Of a stretch of 12,244 bases of DNA, positions 1 to 9,321 are shown in pieces. How positions within the stretch are numbered: position 1 is the first letter of the stretch; the number at the start of each line of letters is the position of its first letter. The stretch spans positions 1-12,244 of the forward strand of contig JAPEVF010001220.1 of assembly GCA_029747585.1 (NCBI GenBank), given 5' to 3'. This DNA comes from Pleurotus djamor. Taxonomy: Eukaryota; Basidiomycota; Agaricomycetes; Agaricales; Pleurotaceae. Both the position numbers and the translations under genes were made by a program. The notes under the pieces are model-generated. The model saw only the letters and a list, made by a program, of their open reading frames with translations, ran no database searches and was not told where the DNA came from.

Positions 1-2
1 GT

Positions 3-256
3 ACTCTGTTGACATTCCGTACTATCCCCCGCCACCCGTACCCTCCTCCGTACCTCCTTCAGCCACAGATCCAATCCCACTCCCAAATCTACTATGATTC
101 TCCCGCCTGCCCATCATCACGTCGCCTGCTTCTTTGCCTTCTCCGACTTCTTCTTCTTCGTCTCCCTCTTCTTACGCTTCTTCTCCACCCTCAGACACCT
201 ACTACTCTCCCATAGAAATCCCCTCAGCGTCCTTGGAAAAATACTTTACCTATTGA
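3..256 (+). CDS. C-terminal end of an unrecognised Pro/Ser/Tyr-rich protein (partial, 5' end outside window)
   Basis: I do not recognise this protein. The best spliced reading uses frame 3 for bases 3-120 and a GT-AG intron at 121-194, which is almost entirely pyrimidine and ends in CAG. The last exon is 195-256, where the phases match, and the protein ends in SLEKYFTY before a TGA at 254-256. The visible residues are rich in Pro, Ser, Tyr and Gln, as in the disordered tails of fungal regulators, but no domain is visible. A rival reading stays in frame 2 throughout and looks equally natural (PYYPPPPVPSS upstream, SPTSSSSSPSS downstream), but a TGA at 95-97 breaks it. The gene could therefore end at 97, be spliced as modelled, or be broken. 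The strand and the existence of a gene end are more secure than the exact model. Confidence 0.35.
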
Positions 257-1412
257 CCCACTCTTTGTCCTTCATACTTTGTCATTTTTTGCAACCGCCA
301 CTTGCCTTGATTTTCCACCGTTACTTGTTACTTCTTTTCGGGTACCCGTATCAATACATTGCTCCGCGAGTATTTACTTGCTCATATTACTCGTTCGACG
401 TCGACGTTTGGACGTTGACATGACACCGCGCGTCCAAGAGAACTCGGAATGGAGCTTCCTTTTTTTCCCTTTTGCCTTGCACAAGGTTAGACTTTTTTAC
501 GCCCCGTATAAGCAAATAGCACACCCAGGAGGAACTGCCAGATCTCGGCACCGTCAAACTGGACTAGGACAGCAGGACACATACACGTAACAGAGAACGT
601 TCCGCACAGAACAGATCGATCCCCAACCCGCCATCCACCCCAACTCAGATTCTCTTGCCTGTCAAGGGTTCTTGGACTCGGGTGCCTATGCTCGTGAGTG
701 TTCAATAAACCCCGTCCAAGAAACAAATCCAACGCGGAAGCGTATGAATGGTGAGGTGACCCCGATAGATTGTTTGGACTATGGGGAGTTATTCTAATGA
801 GCTGGTAGGCAAGAATTCCAAGAGCCGGATCGACAAGAATTGAAGAAGTAAGTGACGAGCCTGCAAGCGGTTTCATCGGGCGCGACGATGGCTCAAACGT
901 TCAAACGTTCACAGTCGATGCCTCCAAGGTCCATCAAAGGCAAATAAGAGGCGTGACACGTTGTTTGACGAACGGTAGATTCAAAGACATTGTAAGTAGG
1001 TATCTAAATGGGAAGGACAGTAAGAACGAACGCAAAACAAGCAAAGGCCTTGCCGCAGCAGATGATAATTTCCAGCTCGCAAATCAGAACGAAAAAAGAG
1101 GCAAATCAGTAAAGAAGCGTAGCCACTCGGAGTAGGGAAGATCCAATGACCTTTTGGCAATCTTCTCGTTCGTTCGAGTCTTTCTTATTCGGAAGCGGAG
1201 GTGCCGTTTCATCAGATTGGCCCACCGGAATCGTCATCGTCATCGTCCCGCATGTCCAAATGTCCAATGAGAGAGCAAAACACAATCTGAGCGACTCTAA
1301 TTATACAAATAAAAGCGTGAATGACGTAGCCATGCCCCCATCCTAAATCACAAAGACGACATGAGCTAGGTCATTCCTGCATCAGAACCCACTCACCAAC
1401 CGATTTCAAGCG
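257..1412. other. Gene-poor intergenic stretch of about 1.15 kb
   Basis: I see no supportable gene, tRNA or mobile element here. The left part is presumably 3' UTR of the plus-strand gene ending near 256, and the right part is 3' flank of the minus-strand SPF30 gene. It contains a plus-strand AATAAA hexamer at 704-709, a short palindrome ACGTCGACGT at 398-407, and a tandem repeat at 893-910. The longest open frame, 129 codons on the minus strand at 487-876, resembles no family I know and has no credible splice context. This is by far the largest gap in an otherwise tightly packed window. Confidence 0.6.
893..910. repeat. Short tandem repeat of TCAAACGT
   Basis: The unit TCAAACGT occurs twice back to back and is followed by TC, so each copy contributes to a palindromic AACGTT core. 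It lies in the gene-poor stretch. Two copies of 8 nt could arise by chance or slippage, or could be a paired protein-binding site. I cannot tell which. Confidence 0.5.
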
Positions 1413-2228
1413 TCACGCGTCATCGCCTGACCCAGCGATGAATTTGTGTTTGCTTTGCTGGGCGACCTCGGTCATGCCCTTCCCACTCCCCGTCACACCA
1501 ACTGTCAACAACAACGCAATTACTTAGACCAGCGCAAGCAATGACATCAACAAAGAAGAAAGCTGCCCACCTTTACCCAACGGATTCTCCGGCGTCTTGA
1601 ATATACTCGTCCCAGAAACACCAGCAATATGTATCCCCTTCTTCTCCGACTTTTTCGTAAACTTCTGCCATGACGCCTGTTTCTGCACCTGCTCCTTGGC
1701 TTTGGCAGCGCGCACCTCGAGCTTTTTCTCGTTTTTCTTCTTTTTCTTCTCCCGCTCCTCTTCTTCTGCTTTGCTCAGCTTGCGTTTGTTCGAGAGGGAG
1801 GGTGCAGCGGCATGGGCAGAGTAGTTGCCAGGCAGAGGCTTCAGCTCGGAGCTTTTGACGAGTTCAGTGGTGTTGTAGCCTTTGAATACAATGCTATACA
1901 CGCGATTCTCGGGAGACCCACCGACGGAGGTGATACGTGCGGGATACCATTGTCCATCGCTGGAATACTTCGCCAGACATTCGTTCCCGGCTTCCCATGT
2001 ATGCCCCCCCGCACCATACGCAGGCGCAGCATTGGGTTTACGAGAGCTCTCGTTCGTCCGTGAGGAGGAAGCTGATGCTGCCTGGGCAAGCGCAGCCTGA
2101 GTCAGATCTATGAGTTCTTTGAGTTCTGAACGCAGGGAGGAGAGCTCTGTGTTGTCGGGGTCGTCGGCGAGTGCTGCTTCGACTTGGGAGAGTTGGACTT
2201 GGTAGGTTTCGAGATCGGCTTTCTCCAT
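1413..2228 (-). CDS. SPF30: SPF30/SMNDC1-type Tudor-domain splicing factor
   Basis: This is the survival-of-motor-neuron-related splicing factor 30 family, which acts in the nucleus in spliceosome assembly. Its Tudor domain binds symmetrically dimethylated arginines on Sm proteins. The model has two exons, 2228-1571 and 1501-1413, with a 69-nt GT-AG intron at 1502-1570, and gives 248 aa, close to the family length. The N-terminal helix (residues 1-47, with SQVEAAL) matches the family start and supports the ATG at 2228. The Tudor domain spans about residues 76-131 and has candidate aromatic-cage residues Y88, Y95, F115 and Y118. A Lys/Glu-rich coiled region follows, containing a poly-Lys run that could be a nuclear localisation signal. 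The conserved C-terminal SIFKTPE and GKVGV segments flank the splice site, which confirms the intron. RIO2 lies 165 bp upstream on the same strand. Confidence 0.93.
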
Positions 2229-2393
2229 CGTTTATGTGTGCACGAGGTTTTTGGGTTTGGGTTGTGGAGGGAAGCAGTAGAGTGAATTGACGCCCAATCG
2301 ACCAACAGGGGTATGGATAATTACAGTTAGACTTGGGACTCCTACGCATACGAAGTGCTCTACATAGGTCGAGTACCATAAGCCAAAATTACA
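2229..2393 (-). promoter_or_regulatory. RIO2 3' flank and SPF30 promoter region
   Basis: This 165-bp gap between the RIO2 stop codon and the SPF30 start codon must hold the RIO2 3' UTR and polyadenylation site together with the SPF30 promoter. I see no canonical AATAAA on the minus strand and no obvious TATA box. The assignment rests on position alone. Confidence 0.4.
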
Positions 2394-4435
<2,042 letters not shown>

Positions 4436-4517
4436 GGTTAGTAAAAGGAAGGTGACAAGATGTGATCGAGCCTCATGAAAAGAATACTGAAGCCCCTAAC
4501 TTGTGCTAAAATCAATC
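4436..4517. promoter_or_regulatory. Compact shared region between divergent RIO2 and NAA40
   Basis: Only 82 bp separate the RIO2 start codon (4435, minus strand) from the NAA40 start codon (4518, plus strand). The 5' ends of both genes, and probably a bidirectional core promoter, must be packed here or extend into the opposing gene. No TATA box is evident. An upstream ATG on the plus strand at 4475 is out of frame with NAA40 and would overlap its start if included in the transcript. The call rests on position and not on a recognised motif. Confidence 0.6.
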
Positions 4518-5459
4518 ATGTCTGCTACTGGCTCGTTCCTAGTGAAAACAGCGAACAAAGTACTTCCTCTCCCAATCATCCAGCCAACACTAGACTGACC
4601 TCTGATCCAGGCAAATGCAGCTGCCCTTTCAAAGTTCATACCAGACAGTATCGAATCAAATGGAGAGCGCTGGTACAACTCCTTCCATGGCCTTGGAATA
4701 TCTTGAACCGATCCCTGAACGACCGCACGATATAGTTATCGAGCTGTTGCAAAACTAGCTCAAGAATTGGATCCAGATGAGAAAGATGTCATATGGGAAT
4801 TGTTTGCCTTAAACATGGAGAGCTTGTAAGTTCCTCGCAGAGACTCTTCCATACTTCGGGACATTGACGAGTTCGTTATTAGTTATAAAGAGTCTCAGAT
4901 GGGGTGGGACCCAGAGAGCAAGAAGAAAGAGCTTTTTAATCGCTGGTCTCGGTTCATTCTTGTCCGAGATCAGGACGATGCCGTAGTTGCCTACACAATG
5001 TTCCGCTTCGAGTACGAGGACGGCTCCAACTTGGTTTACTGGTACAGTATAATTCCAGCCTTCTCATTCTCATGGCAATGCCACTTACAATCGACAATCC
5101 CGAAGCTATGAATTGCAGGTATCTCCGGAGCACAAACGGCAAGGGTTGGGGCGGACACTGATGGGGTTGTTAAAGTCAATCGGGAAGAAATATGCGATGG
5201 ATAAGGTTGTTTTGACGGTATTCAAAGGTCTGCTATGCTTCGTACTCTCACTTTCTTGCTGGTTTCTTAACCTGGTACGCTCAGGCAATCAACAAGGTAT
5301 AGACTTCTACACGATGGGCTTGGGGTAAGAATATTCTTTCATGGAAACGCCTTGCTTTGTGACTCATTCTGGAGCAGCTTCTCAAGTGATACAAGCTGTC
5401 CTGGGTACGAAGAGGAGGATCCCTCGGTGGACTACCGCATACTAGCACTTGAGTTGTAG
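4518..5459 (+). CDS. NAA40: NatD-type N-alpha-acetyltransferase (histone H4/H2A), NAA40 homologue
   Basis: NAA40 (NatD) is a GNAT-fold enzyme that uses acetyl-CoA to acetylate the N-terminal serine of histones H4 and H2A. Seven exons give 198 aa: 4518-4559, 4611-4672, 4736-4825, 4883-5041, 5106-5227, 5285-5324 and 5378-5459. The introns are 51-64 nt, all GT-AG, with consistent phases. Family landmarks run in order: the NM..FYKESQMGW segment (about residues 61-73), FRFEYEDG, the CYELQVSPEHKR strand, the acetyl-CoA loop KRQGLG (128-133), VVLTVFK, and a C-terminal DYRILALEL strand. The protein lacks the N-terminal Lys-rich extension and His-rich tail found in human NAA40. Exon 2 to exon 3 is the least obvious junction: intron 4673-4735 is needed to avoid a stop. 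The acceptor of the last intron could also be at 5374, which would add one serine. Confidence 0.93.
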
Positions 5460-5591
5460 CTTTTGTTAATAGGAGGACAGGGGAGAATTTTTGTTTGGCT
5501 CAGTTATGTCGACCCTCCCGGTCATAACTCGTGACAATACTACTACTTGTTCGGTCTTTCATCGTCAACCTCGTCTCCTTCAACGTACTCT

Positions 5592-6054
5592 ATGTCTTCC
5601 CTCGCTGCCCTGCGTGCTTCTACGCAGAGGGCTGCGCTTCGCCGCCCACTCTCATCGACCATATCCAGGCGAAATGCCTCACACGGCGCTCCCCATTACA
5701 ATGAACCGTCGGGGTACTTGTTCGGCGAAAAGGTGTGGCGACTTGTCCTCCAAGAATATGAGGGTTGTACTCATAGACTGCTTTCCGTGTCGTAGCCCCC
5801 ACCACCCGGTCAGAAACGAGTCAAAGAAGACTGGGAGAACATCTGGGTTATTGGCATGTTTGGGTCCATGGCTTTCGCCGCAGTGATGTTATACTACAAG
5901 CCCGACACCAGGTGCGCCTTTGCAACGACTTGAAATGCGAGAAACTCTCTAATAATGTCTAAATAGCATACAAACGTGGGCTCTAAAGGAAGCGAAGGCC
6001 AGAATGGAAGCTCGGGGGGAGAAATATCAATACGAGCCCTCTTCATCCTCATGA
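5592..6054 (+). CDS. NDUFB11: NADH:ubiquinone oxidoreductase ESSS subunit (NDUFB11 family)
   Basis: This is a single-pass accessory subunit of mitochondrial complex I, in the ESSS family, located in the inner membrane arm. Three exons give 114 aa: 5592-5732, 5796-5911 and 5967-6054, with introns of 63 and 55 nt. The N-terminus (about residues 1-33) is rich in Arg, Ala and Ser with no acidic residue, as in a mitochondrial presequence. The family segment HYNEPSGYLFGEK follows, then PPPGQKRVKEDWENIW. A hydrophobic helix spans about residues 64-81 (WVIGMFGSM...LYY), followed by KPDTSIQTWAL and a short charged matrix or intermembrane tail ending in serines. An ATG at 5506 lies upstream and out of frame, so the transcript probably starts downstream of it. 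The convergent H-protein gene ends 105 bp away. Confidence 0.92.
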
Positions 6055-6159
6055 AATGCCAACCCGTAGACCATCGCCGTAGACCACTGTATACTCTGCC
6101 CATCTTCCACACTACCATTCATTCACACTACCAATGCAAGCGCAACTCTATAAGCAAAT

Positions 6160-6884
6160 CTACTCTTCATAACTAGCATGGTAGGCAGTTTCGTCGAGGA
6201 GTTTGTCGACCTGGTAACATGGGTTTGAGTGGAGGCGGGTAGAGAGAATGGCATAGGCTTACCTCGGAGGGATCTGAAAGCTTGATTTTGCACAACCAAC
6301 CTATGAGAGAGAAATCAGACAGAGAGCCCAAGCATCCAGCATGGAAGGACGGACCTTCGTCTTCGGGTGATTTGTTCAATAAATTTGGCTGAGAAGCGAG
6401 TACTTCATTGATCTCCTCGACAACTCCGGAGACGGGCGCGTACTGTCAGAATTCGTGTGAGGAATGTCAATCAGCTCGGCAACGTGGAATCCATACAATG
6501 TCGGAAGCTGCCTTGACACTTTCCACAGCACCAATTTGATCTTCAGGAGAGTAAGCACCACACAAGGGCTCAGACAGAGACGTCAGACATTACCTCCTTG
6601 TTTGACCTCCGTCCCCACAGTAGGAAGCTCTACGAAAACGACATCACCGAGTGCGGATTGCGCGTGGTCGGTAATAGTGATGACACCGACACCAGTGGTA
6701 TCGTCGAAGGAGACACTTTCGTGTTCAACGGTATATCGTTTCGCTATGATTCTCTTCAGTAACGACGCGTGAAAACACAAGGTTACAACGCACTAACGAG
6801 CGACCTTGTCAGTGGTCTCGGGACTGCTTGGAAGCGTGGCAACAAACGGCTTGAACGAGTAAGTTGGCGTGTAAAGGCTTGCAT
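6160..6884 (-). CDS. GCV3: Glycine cleavage system H protein, mitochondrial
   Basis: H protein carries the lipoyl arm that shuttles the aminomethyl group between the P, T and L proteins of the glycine decarboxylase complex in the mitochondrial matrix. Six exons give 153 aa: 6884-6794, 6743-6594, 6540-6497, 6442-6355, 6300-6263 and 6210-6160. The introns are 50-54 nt, all GT-AG. Residues 1-30 form an Arg-rich presequence with no acidic residue. The mature part starts near KRYTVEHE. The signature GVGVITITDHAQ and GDVVFVELP are present, and the lipoylation site is K90 in AVESVKAASDIY. The segment SQPNLLNKSPE and the WLCKIKL strand complete the fold. The exon 1 donor is the GTGCGT at 6793, because the nearer GTTAGT would break the phase. 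All key residues are present. Confidence 0.96.
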
Positions 6885-7191
6885 AGTGGTGGTTGGGTAG
6901 AGCGTCGATTAGTGCAGAGGCCGTAAAAATACTGTTGATTTTAGGGGTCGCGTACGATTTTACGTTCAAACCTGCAGCATGGATTTTTGAGCCTCGAAGG
7001 GCCAGAGTAGGCTTTACGGTTGTTTCCGAAACGGGATCCCGCCGGAATCTTTTCAGTGTTTATTAGGATTATAATGTCTAAGTAATAAATACACCACATC
7101 GACAAAGCTAGATAGAGGTCACTTCCAAAGATGAGTGGGGGTCGAAGATGTGGTTGGGGCGAGACACCGAAGGTCGAAGGAGAGCTTCCAT
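6885..7191 (-). promoter_or_regulatory. TUF1 3' flank and H-protein promoter region
   Basis: This 307-bp stretch lies between the TUF1 stop codon and the H-protein start codon, both genes being on the minus strand. It carries a minus-strand AATAAA hexamer at 7064-7059, 128 nt after the TUF1 stop, which is a plausible polyadenylation signal. The remaining part, nearer 6885, would be the H-protein promoter and leader. I see no further gene or structured RNA in it. Confidence 0.5.
7059..7064 (-). terminator. Candidate polyadenylation signal AATAAA for TUF1
   Basis: A canonical AATAAA hexamer on the minus strand lies 128 nt downstream of the TUF1 stop codon. Fungal 3'-end signals are often degenerate, so this is supportive and not decisive. 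Confidence 0.4.
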
Positions 7192-9183
7192 TTAGGCGAA
7201 TTCGAGGACCTTGGTGACGATACCAGTACCGACTGTTGGATAAGTTAGTAAAGGATAGAGGAGGGGGGTTGGTTCTAAGCTCACTTGTTTTGCCTCCTTC
7301 ACGAAGGGTGAATCTAGACGAAGCTATCAGCATGGTGGAGACACCAGAGGATGGGACACATACCGAGATCCCTCTTCGGCGGCGACATCATGAACAAGGT
7401 CACAGATCATTTCGACATTGTCACCAGGCATGACCTACACAAGACGGGATTAGACGGGGTTGTGACTTGTTGACACAGGGCTCACCATCTTCTCCTCAGC
7501 ATCAGGAGTACCCTCAGGGAAAGTGAGAGAGACGGTGATATCAGCCGTGCGCAAGAAAAGTTGAGGGCGATAGTTGCTCATGAAAGGTGTATAACGACCG
7601 CCTGAGAGAGAAGTTTAGAGGAGGGACATCATCATCCAAGTATACCGACGAACCTTCATCCTTGGTCAAAACCTAGAAGGAGAAGAAAATGGTTAGAACG
7701 GAAGATGTGCAGGTACAAAGTGCTCGTACGTAGATCTGAGCTTGGAACTTCTTCACGGGCTTGATAGAACCGGGGGCGACGACAACTTGGCCACGACGAA
7801 GTTGTTCACGCTTAACACCACGGAGGAGGCATCCCATGTTGTCACCAGCTTCGCCCTGTCATCCTATGAGCAGATGGTTCAACTTGGAGTAGGGATCATG
7901 CTTACACGATCGAGCTCCTTGTGGAACATCTCAATTCCAGTGAGTGTGGTCTTGAAGTTGCTGCCGAGGCCAATGATCTCAACATCAGCACCTTTGTTGG
8001 CGACACCGCGTTCGACACGACCAGTAGCTACAGTACCACGACCAGAGATAGAGAAGACGTCTATGAAGCAAGCGGCGCATAAGAGTCAGAAGCACAGATA
8101 CGTAAGTCAAGACAAACCTTCAATAGGCATGAGGAAAGGCTTTTCCAAGTCACCTACACAAGAGTTAGACGCAAATCAGGCAGTCATACAGGTGATGGGC
8201 ATACGGGGTGGAAGCTCAAGCCACTCATCACAGGCCTTAACTAATTCAAGAATTTTAGACTGTCCAATTTCCGGGTCCCGTCCGTCCAAAGCAGCCAGAG
8301 CGGAACCCATGACAATGGGAGTATTTTCACCGTCGAAGTTGTAGGTCGAAAGGAGGTCGCGCATTTCCATGTCGACAAGTTCCAGCATTTCGGGGTCCGA
8401 GATTTGGTCGACCTTGTTGATGAAAACAACCAAGCGCTTGACACCGACCTGACGAGCAAGGAGAAGATGCTCGCGAGTCTGGGGCATTTGACCGTCCGTT
8501 GCCGAAACCACAATGATAGCACCATCCATCTGCGCGGCACCAGTAATCATGTTTTTGATGTCTGCACAAGACGGCGCGCGTCAACAGAGGAAGGAAGACG
8601 GGAGGTAACAAGCCTTACAATCAGCGTGTCCGGGGCAGTCAATATGACCATAATGACGAGAGTCCGTCTCGTACTCGACATGAGAAGAGTTGATGGTGAT
8701 ACCACGCGCCTTCTCTTCCGGTGCTTTGTCAATTTGCGAATAGTCCGTGAACTTGGCACCTCCTTGCGAAGAGAGGACCTTTGTGATTGCGGCAGTGAGT
8801 GTAGTTTTACCATGATCAACGTGACCTAGCATGGAAGGTCAGAGGGGAATGCACCGTCGGCTTGGAAGAAGAGTCACACACCAATTGTTCCGATGTTCAT
8901 GTGTGGTTTTGAGCGGGAATATACCTCAGCGTATCCTCGTCTGGAGACTTTAAGGGTGTTCAATGGATGGTCGGGAGAAACAACGCGAAACTACACACGC
9001 AAGTTAATGGTATCCAGAGTCCTTGGTGTTCTCCATACGCCCGCTTTGTGGCATGTAGCGAACAAGGGAGCTGAGGAAATGCAAGTACGTGAGTCGCCGG
9101 GCGAGAAGAAGTATGGCTAGAGACGTACACTTCGATGCTGAGAGGCAGCGAAGCAGCGTCTGAGGGGCCGCGAGCTGAATCAT
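7192..9183 (-). CDS. TUF1: Mitochondrial translation elongation factor Tu
   Basis: This GTPase delivers aminoacyl-tRNA to the mitochondrial ribosome. Thirteen exons give 450 aa: 9183-9129, 9070-9039, 8990-8882, 8825-8619, 8561-8205, 8153-8118, 8060-7906, 7855-7730, 7672-7654, 7601-7486, 7434-7364, 7313-7285 and 7232-7192. All introns are GT-AG, 48-58 nt. Residues 1 to about 48 resemble a presequence, with likely cleavage near RRGYA. The G motifs are intact: GHVDHGKT (66-73), the effector ARGITI with T109, DCPGHAD (128-134), NKVD (183-186) and SAL (221-223). Domain 2 ([13 protein letters not shown]) and domain 3 ([21 protein letters not shown], ending VTKVLEFA) follow. Exon 9 is only 19 nt and exon 12 only 29 nt. 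Exon 2 (32 nt) lies in the poorly conserved presequence and is the least certain exon. PEX14 is divergent, 138 bp away. Confidence 0.97.
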
Positions 9184-9321
9184 TTTGGTTTGGGAAAAGA
9201 GTGACTTGAGCGGTTTTTTCTGCAGACGGTCACCTCCGGAGCGTGAACGAACAAACACGCCTAAATAATGGCCGATCACTTTCCCTGTATGGAAGACGGT
9301 TATTCCAATTCCGAGCCAACC
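9184..9321. promoter_or_regulatory. Shared region between divergent TUF1 and PEX14
   Basis: There are 138 bp between the TUF1 and PEX14 start codons. This is likely a bidirectional promoter serving a mitochondrial and a peroxisomal gene. It includes a run of six T bases within GCGGTTTTTTCTGC. An ATG at 9268 is in frame with PEX14, so the PEX14 leader may be very short or the protein may start there. No recognised transcription-factor site is claimed. Confidence 0.55.

Noticed and set aside
94..423. 109-codon plus-strand frame rich in Phe and Leu
   Set aside because: Its composition is what an out-of-frame reading of TTC/TCT repeats produces, and the competing frames encode more natural Ser/Pro-rich sequence.
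487..876. 129-codon open frame on the minus strand
   Set aside because: It resembles no family I know, contains no domain or repeat and has no supporting splice context. It is mentioned only as content of the gene-poor block.
1160..1190. TTCGAGTC motif resembling a tRNA T-loop
   Set aside because: No matching acceptor stem, anticodon arm or A-box lies upstream on that strand, so no tRNA can be folded from it.
953..1346. Two short plus-strand frames (60 and 66 codons)
   Set aside because: No recognisable similarity, no splice-linked continuation and low-complexity Lys/Asn content, so they are expected by chance in spacer.
7742..8344. 200-codon open frame antisense to TUF1
   Set aside because: It spans several TUF1 exons and introns, its residues show no family pattern, and long antisense frames are common opposite codon-biased conserved genes.
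8404..8829. 141-codon plus-strand frame opposite the EF-Tu GTPase domain
   Set aside because: It is a shadow of a highly conserved coding region with intact GTP-binding motifs on the other strand.
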